Both the position numbers and the translations under genes were made by a program. Below, piece by piece: positions 16,510 through 24,765 of a stretch of 64,000 nt of DNA. The notes under the pieces are model-generated. The model was given only the letters and a program-made list of their open reading frames with translations. It searched no databases and was not told the DNA's origin. How positions within the stretch are numbered: position 1 is the first letter of the stretch; each line of letters begins with the position of its first letter. This DNA is from JBGRQA01 sp041725895 (lineage in GTDB: Bacteria; Bacteroidota; Bacteroidia; Bacteroidales; Marinifilaceae): the NCBI GenBank assembly GCA_041725895.1, contig JBGRQA010000002.1, positions 124,001 to 188,000 on the forward strand, in the 5' to 3' direction.

Positions 16510-17730
16510 TTACAATTCAGTTCCAATGATCAGGATATCGTCAGTTTGTTCATTGTTCTCTTTCCAGTTCTCAAACCAGTTGAAGATGTCTGATTTTTGC
16601 AGATTGATGGATTTGGTTTGAATTTCAAGTAATTTCTCGAAGAATTGTTTTTTCTTGAGTCGTTTAACCTGATTTCCTCCCAGTTGGTCTGTTATGCCAT
16701 CCGAGAAGAGGAAAATTCGGTCACCGGGCTGTGTTTCAATGGTGTTTAAGGTGAATTCCTGGTATTCCGATTCTTTTCCGATAGAAATCCGGTCCCCTGG
16801 TATTTCATAAAGGAAAAAATTATCATGTTGAATTTTGGGTTCAAGGATTTCCTGGTTAAGGCGAAGTTGATCGACTCCTTTTCGAATCAGAACCAATGAT
16901 CGCTTGGCACCGGCGAATTCCATAATATTTTCATGGCTGTAAATGGAGCAGAAAAGACCGTCCATACCTTCGTACTGTGTGTAGGTGTCGTTGGAACTGT
17001 TTAGTAGACTGCTGAATTTTCGGCTTAGGCCCGTAAAGATTTGATTGGCTTTGCTTGTCATTCCATTTTCCGAGATGCTATGCAATTCCATTTGTCCCAT
17101 CATTGTTAGCATGGCTGCTGGAACTCCATGTCCGGTACAATCGAATAGAGCCAGGTGTTTCTGATTAAAGTTTTGATTGATCCAGTAAAAGTCGCCGCTA
17201 ATGATATGCTTGGGAAGATTCAAAATAAAAGCCTTGGGGTACAGTCTCCGGAAGCTTTCGGAATCGGGAAGGATGGAGCGTTGAATTCTTTGGGCATGAA
17301 TCATTCCCTGATGAATGCTGTAATAGGTTTTGTATTTACTGATTTCCTGATTTTGCTTGTTGATTTGCAGGGCAATCAAAACTTTGGTCTGCAATTCGGT
17401 GAAATCGATTGGCTTTTTGACGTAATCCAAGGCCCCCAGATTTAATGTGTTACGGATACTTTCCATTTCGGTTTTGGCAGTAACCATTATTACGGGTATG
17501 TCCTTGAGGCGTTCGTCTTCCACAATAGATCCCAACACTTCGATTCCATCCATAACGGGCATCATGATGTCCAACAGTATGACATCCGGAATATTGTTCT
17601 CGAGCCAATTTAGTGCTTGCTGCCCACTTTCAACGGAAATGACATTGTAATCTCTTCGAAAGTATGCCTCAATCAGTTTGTTGTTGATGGGAGAATCGTC
17701 TACGGATAGAATAGTGTGTTTATGATCCAT
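16510..17730 (-). CDS. Response regulator with PP2C (SpoIIE/RsbU) phosphatase domain
   Basis: 406 residues. Receiver domain (1-125) with acidic VDDS and phospho-Asp near 54 in VILLDIMMPVMDG, and Lys in YVKKPIDF. A short coiled linker leads to a SpoIIE-type PP2C domain (about 160-405) with GDFYW, LFDCTGHGVPAAML and SDGITDQLGG metal-binding signatures. Such proteins dephosphorylate STAS-type or SiaC-like phosphoproteins in partner switching. Plausible substrates in this window are the STAS protein (26586-26954) and SiaC (35490-35870). No cognate kinase is adjacent. Confidence 0.9.
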   Translation of the reverse strand: MDHKHTILSVDDSPINNKLIEAYFRRDYNVISVESGQQALNWLENNIPDVILLDIMMPVMDGIEVLGSIVEDERLKDIPVIMVTAKTEMESIRNTLNLGALDYVKKPIDFTELQTKVLIALQINKQNQEISKYKTYYSIHQGMIHAQRIQRSILPDSESFRRLYPKAFILNLPKHIISGDFYWINQNFNQKHLALFDCTGHGVPAAMLTMMGQMELHSISENGMTSKANQIFTGLSRKFSSLLNSSNDTYTQYEGMDGLFCSIYSHENIMEFAGAKRSLVLIRKGVDQLRLNQEILEPKIQHDNFFLYEIPGDRISIGKESEYQEFTLNTIETQPGDRIFLFSDGITDQLGGNQVKRLKKKQFFEKLLEIQTKSINLQKSDIFNWFENWKENNEQTDDILIIGTEL

Positions 17731-17752
17731 GTTGTTTGGATTGAAGAGTTTG

Positions 17753-17774
17753 AGGGGTGGAAAGCTCCACCCCT
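17753..17774. repeat. Hairpin between phosphohexomutase and PP2C genes
   Basis: AGGGGTGG (17753-17760) pairs with CCACCCCT (17767-17774), with a 6-nt loop. On the minus strand it lies just past the mutase stop. No U-tract follows, so it may stabilise the 3' end or act as a weak terminator. Confidence 0.5.
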
Positions 17775-17781
17775 GTATAGA

Positions 17782-19527
17782 TTAGTTTAGCTTCAAAGAT
17801 TCAATAATATTGTTGATTTTCTGATTGGCTTTTTCATTGGCCGTATCGTATTGCTCTAAGGAAGATAAATCCTCACGAACCTCAAAATAGTATTTGATCT
17901 TTGGTTCGGTTCCGGAAGGACGAACAGATATTTTTGATCCGTCTTCTAAAAAGAATTGCAGTACATTGGAGGTGGTTTCAAAATCAAGCTCTTCCTCCTC
18001 GCCGGTGAGAACATTGGTTGCTTTTCTGCTCAAGTAGTCCTTAACCAATACAAGTTTTGATCCGTTAATGGTTTCTGGACGATTGTGGCGGTAATCATGC
18101 ATCAATTGCTCAATTTCCTGGGCTCCTGTCAGTCCTTTACGAACGATGTAAATCATTTTCTCCTTAGAAAATCCGTATTCAAGATAGATGTCTTTAAGAA
18201 TCTGGAATAGGGTTTTGCCCTGATCTTTTGCCCAAGCAGTCATTTCGGCCATAATAGAGCAGGAAGAAACGGCATCTTTGTCGCGGGTAAAGTCACCCGG
18301 CATATAACCGTAGGATTCTTCTCCTCCACCAACATAGTTTAAGTCGGGATTTTTGCGGATTACATCAGCAATCCATTTAAACCCGGTGTAGGCATCAAAA
18401 CATTTTACTCCGTTTTGTTCTGCTACATCTTTAAATAGTTCTGTGGTAACAATTGTCTTTACCACGTAATCTTTTCCGGTTAAAAGGCCTAGTTCCCGTC
18501 TTCTTTTAATCAGGTAGTAGTTAAAAATAAGAGCAGTTTGATTTCCGTTGATCAATTCGAATTCGCCTTTGTCATTCTTTACTGAAATGCCAAGTCGATC
18601 ACCATCAGGGTCACAGGCCATAACCAGATCAGCATCTACTTCTTTGGCTTTGTTGACCGCCATTTCCAGAGCTTCAGGTTCTTCAGGGTTAGCAGACCAT
18701 ACGGTTGGGAAATTACCATCCACTACATCTTGTTCCGGAATGTGAATGATGTTTTCGAAGCCATAGTTTTTTAGTGAATCGGGCACTAATTTTACAGTCG
18801 TCCCATGCAGAGGTGTGAAAACAATTTTCAGGTCTTTATGGTTTGCAATGGCTTCCGGAGACAATGAAAGGGTTTTAACTGTATCCAGGTACAATTTATC
18901 CATTTCTTCGCCCAGAACTTCAATCAATTCTGGATTTCCTTCAAATTTGATGTCTTCTACTTTTACTTTGTTGACTTCCTCGATTACGTTTAGGTCGTGA
19001 GGGGGAACCAGTTGAGAACCATCTTCCCAATAGGCCTTATAGCCATTGTACTCTTTCGGGTTGTGCGAAGCGGTTAGGATCACCCCGGATTGACAACCCA
19101 AATGACGGATGGCGAAGGACATCTCGGGGGTTGGTCGTAAATCTTCAAAAATATAGGCCTTGATACCGTTTGCTGAGAATATGTTGGCTACTGTATCAGC
19201 GTAAAGTCTACTGTTGTTTCTGCAATCGTAACCAATGCAGGCAGAAATTTGTTGTTTCCCTGCAAAAGTTTTTTTGAGGTAATTGGCCAGGCCCTGAGTG
19301 GCGGCCCCCACAGTGTAAATATTCATGCGGTTGCTTCCGGGGCCCATAATTCCACGTAAGCCACCTGTTCCGAATTCCAAATCCTTGTAGAAGGAATCAA
19401 TCAATTCGGTTGGATCGTCGTTGTCCAATAATGCCTGAATTGCATTTTTAGTTTCCTGATCGTAATCTCCTTCCAGCCACTGTTGTGCTTTCTCTTTTAC
19501 TTTGAAAAGTACGTCTTTGTTTACCAT
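17782..19527 (-). CDS. Phosphoglucomutase/phosphomannomutase
   Basis: 581 residues of the alpha-D-phosphohexomutase family. The active-site phosphoserine loop is ILTASHNPKEYNGYK, the Mg-binding loop DPDGDRLG, the sugar-specificity loop GGGEESYGY and the C-terminal phosphate-binding RPSGTEPKIKYY. It interconverts hexose 1- and 6-phosphates and so supplies glucose-1-phosphate to the rfbA product and for UDP-glucose. It follows rfbD by 29 bp at the end of the nucleotide-sugar run. The exact sugar preference cannot be read from sequence. Confidence 0.93.
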   Translation of the reverse strand: MVNKDVLFKVKEKAQQWLEGDYDQETKNAIQALLDNDDPTELIDSFYKDLEFGTGGLRGIMGPGSNRMNIYTVGAATQGLANYLKKTFAGKQQISACIGYDCRNNSRLYADTVANIFSANGIKAYIFEDLRPTPEMSFAIRHLGCQSGVILTASHNPKEYNGYKAYWEDGSQLVPPHDLNVIEEVNKVKVEDIKFEGNPELIEVLGEEMDKLYLDTVKTLSLSPEAIANHKDLKIVFTPLHGTTVKLVPDSLKNYGFENIIHIPEQDVVDGNFPTVWSANPEEPEALEMAVNKAKEVDADLVMACDPDGDRLGISVKNDKGEFELINGNQTALIFNYYLIKRRRELGLLTGKDYVVKTIVTTELFKDVAEQNGVKCFDAYTGFKWIADVIRKNPDLNYVGGGEESYGYMPGDFTRDKDAVSSCSIMAEMTAWAKDQGKTLFQILKDIYLEYGFSKEKMIYIVRKGLTGAQEIEQLMHDYRHNRPETINGSKLVLVKDYLSRKATNVLTGEEEELDFETTSNVLQFFLEDGSKISVRPSGTEPKIKYYFEVREDLSSLEQYDTANEKANQKINNIIESLKLN

Positions 19528-19556
19528 GATCAGCTCAATGGGTTAGTTTAAAAATT

Positions 19557-20432
19557 TTAATTTTCTTTCAGCCTTTTCAGGCATTTTATTAGGCTAGCTT
19601 TCCAGTATGGAATATCAAGTTCAAAAATATGTTTAATTTTTGATTTATTCAAGACCGAATAATGGGGTCTTGGTGCTATTGTGGGATAATTTTTGCTTTC
19701 GATGGGGTGAATTTTGCATCTGGTTTGCATCACTTCTTGAATTTCTGTCGCAAAATCGTACCAACTACATACCCCCTCGTTTGAATAATTATAAATTCCA
19801 CAGACGAAATCCTGTTTGTTCAGTTCACAATTTGTAACGATGGTCAGAATAGCTAGGGCTAGATCTTTTGCATAAGTTGGGGTTCCAATCTGATCAAAAA
19901 CAACATTCAATTCCGGTTTTTGTTGTCCCAGTTGAAGCATTGTTTTTACAAAATTATTGCGGAAAGGGGAGTAGAGCCAGGAAGTTCGAATAATTAGGTG
20001 CTCGCACCCCGATTGTGTCAGGGCTTTTTCACCTTCCCATTTAGATTTGCCATATTGAGAAATAGGACAGGGGGAGTCTTCTTCTGAATAGGGTTGATGA
20101 TTTTTTCCCGAGAATACATAGTCAGTTGAAATGTGAATCAATCGAATTCTCTTCTCTTTTGCAATTTTTCCAAGGTAGCCCACAGCATGTTGATTTAATT
20201 TCTGAGCGGCTTGATGTTCCTCCTCGGCATGATCTACCTTAGTGTAGGCAGCACAATTAATAATGTAATCGATAGATGTATTATCGGTAAATTCTTTTAT
20301 CTGGGTTGATGAGCAGATATCTAACTCCTCTCTTCCCGTAAAGATGAATCTATGGTTGGGAAAATCGGGAACTAACTCCTGAAGTTCCCTTCCTAGCTGT
20401 CCGTTTTTTCCAGTTACCAGAATTGTTGCCAT
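19557..20432 (-). CDS. rfbD: dTDP-4-dehydrorhamnose reductase
   Basis: 291 residues, extended SDR. The NAD(P) loop is VTGKNGQLGRELQEL, with INCAAYTKVDHAEEE, ISTDYVFSG and YGKSKWEGE (catalytic Tyr/Lys), then RTSWLYSPFRNNFVKTML. It performs the last step to dTDP-L-rhamnose. It lies 3 bp after rfbC in a tight operon with rfbA. Confidence 0.94.
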   Translation of the reverse strand: MATILVTGKNGQLGRELQELVPDFPNHRFIFTGREELDICSSTQIKEFTDNTSIDYIINCAAYTKVDHAEEEHQAAQKLNQHAVGYLGKIAKEKRIRLIHISTDYVFSGKNHQPYSEEDSPCPISQYGKSKWEGEKALTQSGCEHLIIRTSWLYSPFRNNFVKTMLQLGQQKPELNVVFDQIGTPTYAKDLALAILTIVTNCELNKQDFVCGIYNYSNEGVCSWYDFATEIQEVMQTRCKIHPIESKNYPTIAPRPHYSVLNKSKIKHIFELDIPYWKASLIKCLKRLKEN

Positions 20433-20435
20433 TTC

Positions 20436-21005
20436 CTACAGTATAATTTTGTTGTATTTAAAGTTCATTTCTGCCTGTTCGAAGTTGGGTAGGACCTTGT
20501 CTTTTGGGGAGATGATAGCTTGCTGGGGATCAATCATCCAATCGATGTTTAGTTTGGGGTCGTTGAAGTTGATTCCTCGCTCTGCTTCGGGATTGTATAA
20601 ACTGTCGCATTTGTAGATAAAGGTTGCACTCTCGCTTAGCACCGAAAAGCCATGGGCAAATCCTTTAGGAAGTAAAAACTGTATTTTATTTTCTGCTGAA
20701 AGTTCGATGCCATGCCATTTTCCAAAGGTTGGAGAGCCAATTCTTAAATCAACTGCCACATCAAAAACGGTTCCTTCAATTACGCGAACCAATTTGGTTT
20801 GGGCGTAGGGAGCCAATTGGTAGTGAAGTCCTCGCAATACTCCTTTGGAAGACTTGGATTCGTTGTCCTGGACAAAATCTAAATCTATCCCTCGTTCATT
20901 GAAAACCGACTTGTTGAAACTTTCAAAGAAATAACCTCTGGTGTCTTCGAATACAGTTGGTTTGAGAATTAATAGGTCGGGGATTTCGGTTTCTATTATT
21001 TGCAT
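20436..21005 (-). CDS. rfbC: dTDP-4-dehydrorhamnose 3,5-epimerase
   Basis: 189 residues, cupin-type RmlC. Signatures FEDTRGYFFESFN, FVQDNESKSSKGVLRGLHYQ with the catalytic His, and KLVRVIEGTVFDVAVDLR are all present. The product is a substrate for RfbD. It sits 11 bp downstream of rfbA. Confidence 0.95.
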   Translation of the reverse strand: MQIIETEIPDLLILKPTVFEDTRGYFFESFNKSVFNERGIDLDFVQDNESKSSKGVLRGLHYQLAPYAQTKLVRVIEGTVFDVAVDLRIGSPTFGKWHGIELSAENKIQFLLPKGFAHGFSVLSESATFIYKCDSLYNPEAERGINFNDPKLNIDWMIDPQQAIISPKDKVLPNFEQAEMNFKYNKIIL

Positions 21006-21016
21006 ATCTTTCGAAA

Positions 21017-21898
21017 TTAAAAGCTTTTGATTTCTTCCTGAGCAAGGGCCATTAAATAGGCTCCGTATTGATTTTTTTGAAGAGGATTGGCTAATTCAAT
21101 TAGCTGTTCGCGCGAGATGAAGCCATTGCGGTAGGCAATTTCTTCGATGCAGGCAATTTTGAGTCCTTGTCTTTGTTCTATGGTTGCAACATAGTTGGAT
21201 GCTTGAAGAAGGCTTTCGTGTGTTCCGGTATCCAGCCATGCCATTCCTCGTCCCAGCACCTTTAATTGGAGTTGTCCTTTTTTGAGGTATATTTTATTGA
21301 GGTCAGTTATTTCCAATTCGCCTCTGGCTGATGGCTGTAGTGATTTTGCATTTTCAACCACATCCGGTCCGTAAAAATATAGACCTGTAACGGCATAATT
21401 TGATTTTGGGGATTTCGGTTTTTCTTCAATATTAAGGACTTTTCCGTTGGAGTCAAATTCCGCAACCCCATATCTTTCGGGATCTTTTACGTGGTAGCCA
21501 AATACCATGGCTCCGGATTTTAGAGTAGCTGCTTCCTGCAGGAGGTGGCTGAACTCATAGCCGTAGTAAATATTGTCGCCTAAAATAAGGCATACCGGGC
21601 TGTCCCCAATGAATTCTTCACCAATTAAAAATGCCTGAGCCAGACCATCGGGGGAGGGTTGCTCGGCATAAGAGATTTGTAGCCCCAATTGGTGTCCGTT
21701 GCCAAACAGCTCCTCGTAAAGGGGGAGATCTTTTGGAGTGGAAATGATTAGTATTTCTTTTATCCCTGCAAGCATTAGTACTGATAGGGGATAGTATATC
21801 AGTGGTTTGTCATAAACCGGGATGATTTGTTTGGATATACTTTTGGTTAATGGATACAGTCGTGTTCCGGAGCCTCCAGCCAGTATAATACCTTTCAT
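21017..21898 (-). CDS. rfbA: Glucose-1-phosphate thymidylyltransferase
   Basis: 293 residues with the nucleotidyltransferase motif GGSGTRLYPLT, YPLSVLMLAGI, LGDNIYYG and WLDTGTHESLLQAS. It makes dTDP-glucose from dTTP and glucose-1-phosphate. The next enzyme of the route, RfbB, is not encoded here; the neighbour occupying its usual place is a UDP-glucuronate decarboxylase 2 bp upstream. Confidence 0.95.
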   Translation of the reverse strand: MKGIILAGGSGTRLYPLTKSISKQIIPVYDKPLIYYPLSVLMLAGIKEILIISTPKDLPLYEELFGNGHQLGLQISYAEQPSPDGLAQAFLIGEEFIGDSPVCLILGDNIYYGYEFSHLLQEAATLKSGAMVFGYHVKDPERYGVAEFDSNGKVLNIEEKPKSPKSNYAVTGLYFYGPDVVENAKSLQPSARGELEITDLNKIYLKKGQLQLKVLGRGMAWLDTGTHESLLQASNYVATIEQRQGLKIACIEEIAYRNGFISREQLIELANPLQKNQYGAYLMALAQEEIKSF

Positions 21899-21900
21899 AG

Positions 21901-22854
21901 TTATAATGTAGATTGGTTTGACAATAGATTATCAAAATATGATATTGTTTTGGTTAACCCCTCTCTTAATTGAATTTTGGGTTCCCAGTTGTTCAGTTCC
22001 TTTTTTGCCAAATCGATGTTGGGTTGTCTTTGGGTTGGGTCATCCTTGGGCAGAGGCAAGTGAATGATCTGTGATTTGGAATTGGTGAGATCAATTATGT
22101 TTTGAGCCAATTCCAGGATTGTGAACTCGTTTGGATTTCCAATGTTTACCGGGCCGTGAAAATCGTTTCTGGAATTCATCATTCTTACGGTAGCTTCAAT
22201 TAAATCGTCTACATATTGAAAGCTGCGGGATTGGGATCCGTCTCCGTAAATGGTGATGTCTTTTCCTGAGAGTGCCTGAACTATAAAATTGGAAACCACC
22301 CGGCCATCATTGGGGTGCATATTGGGACCGTAGGTGTTGAATATACGGATGATCTTGATCTGTACATGGTTTTGGTGATGGTAGTCCATGAAAAGGGTTT
22401 CGGCACAACGCTTCCCTTCATCATAGCACGATCGAATTCCGATAGGATTTACATTACCCCAATAAGATTCGGTTTGGGGATGAATTTTCGGGTCACCATA
22501 TACTTCACTTGTGGAGGCTTGGAGAATCTTTGCTTTTACCCTTTTGGCCAGTCCGAGCATGTTGATGGCTCCCATCACTGAGGTTTTTATGGTTTTGATG
22601 GGGTTGTACTGGTAATGAATTGGGGAGGCAGGACAAGCCAGATTGTAAATTTCATCTACCTCTGCAAAATATGGTGTGGTTACATCATGTCTTACAAGTT
22701 CAAAGTAGTGGTTGTCGATAAGGTGTTCGATGTTGCGTTTGGAGCCTGTGAAATAATTGTCAAGGCAGATAACATCGTTTCCTTCTTTGAGCAGACGCTC
22801 ACAAAGATGTGAGCCAATAAAGCCTGCTCCCCCGGTAATTAAGATCCTTTTCAT
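21901..22854 (-). CDS. UDP-glucuronate decarboxylase (UDP-xylose synthase)
   Basis: 317 residues from the ATG at 22854. I chose this start because MKRILITGGAGFIGSHLCE begins there and the 20 upstream codons look non-coding. The UXS hallmarks are YNLACPASPIHYQYNPIKT, STSEVYGDP, Tyr/Lys of the active site in SCYDEGKRCAE, and NTYGPNMHPNDGRVVSNF. It converts UDP-glucuronate to UDP-xylose using NAD. It follows ugd, which makes its substrate. RmlB-specific motifs are absent. Confidence 0.9.
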   Translation of the reverse strand: MKRILITGGAGFIGSHLCERLLKEGNDVICLDNYFTGSKRNIEHLIDNHYFELVRHDVTTPYFAEVDEIYNLACPASPIHYQYNPIKTIKTSVMGAINMLGLAKRVKAKILQASTSEVYGDPKIHPQTESYWGNVNPIGIRSCYDEGKRCAETLFMDYHHQNHVQIKIIRIFNTYGPNMHPNDGRVVSNFIVQALSGKDITIYGDGSQSRSFQYVDDLIEATVRMMNSRNDFHGPVNIGNPNEFTILELAQNIIDLTNSKSQIIHLPLPKDDPTQRQPNIDLAKKELNNWEPKIQLREGLTKTISYFDNLLSNQSTL

Positions 22855-22922
22855 AAGTGATGTATTGTGTGTTCGACTGTTCTTTTTTCTTGAGAAATAA
22901 AGTGGATTTGGCAAGTAACTGA

Positions 22923-24251
22923 TTAGTTGCCTGCGGTGGCACGTCCTATGGAGTAATAAGTGTAATCCATTTCCTCCATTTCCAAAGGATCATAAATGTT
23001 TCTGCCATCGAAAATGAGTTTCTCCTTAAGTAATTTCCCCATTACTTTAAAGTTGGGGCTTCTGAATTCAGCCCATTCTGTTACGATAAGCAGGGCGTCG
23101 GCATCGATGAGTGCCTCGTATTGGTCTTTTGCAAAGTCGATGGTATCTCCGATTCTTCTTTTGCATTCCTTCATTGCAACTGGATCGTAAGCCGTAATAT
23201 TTGCTTTTTCTTCCAGGAGTTTATTGATGATAATCAGGGCTGGAGCTTCTCGCATGTCATCCGTGTTGGGTTTGAAGGACAATCCCCAGATGGCTATTTT
23301 TTTCCCTTCTAAATTGTTTTGGAAATGACCTTTAAGTTTGCGCACAAGAACCTCTTTCTGTTTGAAGTTGACTTCTTCAACGGCTTTAAGAATATTGAGA
23401 GGGTGTCCCATTTGTTCTGATGTTCTAATAAGAGCTTGTACATCCTTAGGAAAGCAGGAGCCTCCGTAGCCTGTTCCGGGATATATGAATTTATAACCAA
23501 TCCGGGAGTCTGAACCGATGCCTTTTCGAACCATGTTTACATCTGCCCCTACAATTTCACAGAGGTTGGCGATGTCGTTCATGAATGATATTTTCGTTGC
23601 CAGCATGGAGTTGGCGGCGTATTTTGTCATTTCCGCCGAAGGAATGTCCATGAAAATCACAGGATGATTGTTGAGGAGGAAAGGTTTGTAGAGTTTCTGC
23701 ATTACCTTTTGAGCCTGTTCCGATTCGGTTCCAATTACCACGCGGTCTGGTTTGAGGAAGTCTTCGATAGCAGCTCCTTCTTTAAGGAATTCAGGATTTG
23801 AGGCGACGTCAAAAGGAATGTCAACTCCTCTTTTATCCAATTCTTCCTGAATGGCAGCTTTAACTTTTTTTGCAGTTCCGATAGGGACGGTGCTTTTGGT
23901 TACGACTACCAGGTAGTGGGTCATGTGTTGTCCAATTTCTCTGGCAACACTTATTACGTACTGTAAGTCGGCGCTTCCGTCTTCATCCGGGGGGGTGCCC
24001 ACAGCGATAAAAACGGCATCAGCCTGATGTATGCTTTCTTTGATGTTTGTGGAGAAGCCAAGTCGACCTTTCTCCATGTTGCGTTCAAGCATTGGAGCTA
24101 ATCCAGGTTCGAAAATTGGAATGATTCCTTTGTTGAGGTTTTCTATTTTTTCCTGGTCTACATCCACACATGTTACAGTAATTCCGGTTTCGGAGAAGCA
24201 TGTTCCGGAAACTAGTCCCACGTAACCCGTGCCTACAATGGTTATATTCAT
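22923..24251 (-). CDS. ugd: UDP-glucose 6-dehydrogenase
   Basis: 442 residues. NAD-binding VGTGYVGLVSGTCFSE at the N-terminus, central dimer helix LEEGAAIEDF-like segment (FLKEGAAIEDFLKPDR), the catalytic Cys in GYGGSCFPKDVQAL and the C-terminal NDP-binding half with WGLSFKPNTDDMREAP. It oxidises UDP-glucose to UDP-glucuronate. It is the first gene of the minus-strand sugar operon and has a predicted promoter 50 nt upstream. Confidence 0.95.
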   Translation of the reverse strand: MNITIVGTGYVGLVSGTCFSETGITVTCVDVDQEKIENLNKGIIPIFEPGLAPMLERNMEKGRLGFSTNIKESIHQADAVFIAVGTPPDEDGSADLQYVISVAREIGQHMTHYLVVVTKSTVPIGTAKKVKAAIQEELDKRGVDIPFDVASNPEFLKEGAAIEDFLKPDRVVIGTESEQAQKVMQKLYKPFLLNNHPVIFMDIPSAEMTKYAANSMLATKISFMNDIANLCEIVGADVNMVRKGIGSDSRIGYKFIYPGTGYGGSCFPKDVQALIRTSEQMGHPLNILKAVEEVNFKQKEVLVRKLKGHFQNNLEGKKIAIWGLSFKPNTDDMREAPALIIINKLLEEKANITAYDPVAMKECKRRIGDTIDFAKDQYEALIDADALLIVTEWAEFRSPNFKVMGKLLKEKLIFDGRNIYDPLEMEEMDYTYYSIGRATAGN

Positions 24252-24307
24252 GTTTGATAGCTTTTATAGAGTGTGAGGGGGAAAGATGATAACTTTCCAG
24301 TGTATAA

Positions 24308-24315
24308 CAAATTTA
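24308..24315 (-). promoter_or_regulatory. -7 box for the ugd operon
   Basis: Minus-strand TAAATTTG fits TAnnTTTG and would give a ~50-nt leader to the ugd ATG. The rest of the ~480-bp gap to rpsA shows no gene. Confidence 0.5.
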
Positions 24316-24702
24316 ATCAAAAAAATACGTCTTTACATAAATTAAATTGTTTGGCTTGTATACTTTTTCCCTATTTTGGCAATAAAAGTAATTATTTTGA
24401 ATAAAGGGGCCATACAATATGTAGAGTAAACCACCAGGGATTAATTGGAGTGGTAATCTTAGCAGGTGTTTGTTCGTTTAAATAAATATAGTGTATGTTT
24501 CATGAAATGAAGTAGCGAGAGGGAATTGTTAAGAGGTCGTGGATTTTTTACGATGAATCGAAGATTTTGGTAAAATATTTTCCGGCTAAAAAGATAATTG
24601 AATGTGGCCGTATCCGGCGTTAATACACTCGTTGCAAAGATTCTTTTTAATTCTTTTTTTGAAAAAAAAGTTGTATCTTATCTCCGGTTCGGAATAATTT
24701 AA

Positions 24703-24710
24703 TACTTTTG
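24703..24710 (+). promoter_or_regulatory. -7 box for rpsA
   Basis: TACTTTTG fits TAnnTTTG. It predicts a start point near 24717 and a ~49-nt leader to the ATG at 24766, which supports that start over the TTG at 24733. Confidence 0.5.
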
Positions 24711-24765
24711 CACGGAGTTTTAAATAAATATATTGTCTAACTTATTAGTTAATCAACATTTTAAG

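Noticed and set aside
21901..22854. Considered as rfbB (dTDP-glucose 4,6-dehydratase)
   Set aside because: Motifs such as NLACPASPIHYQYNPIKT identify UDP-glucuronate decarboxylase.
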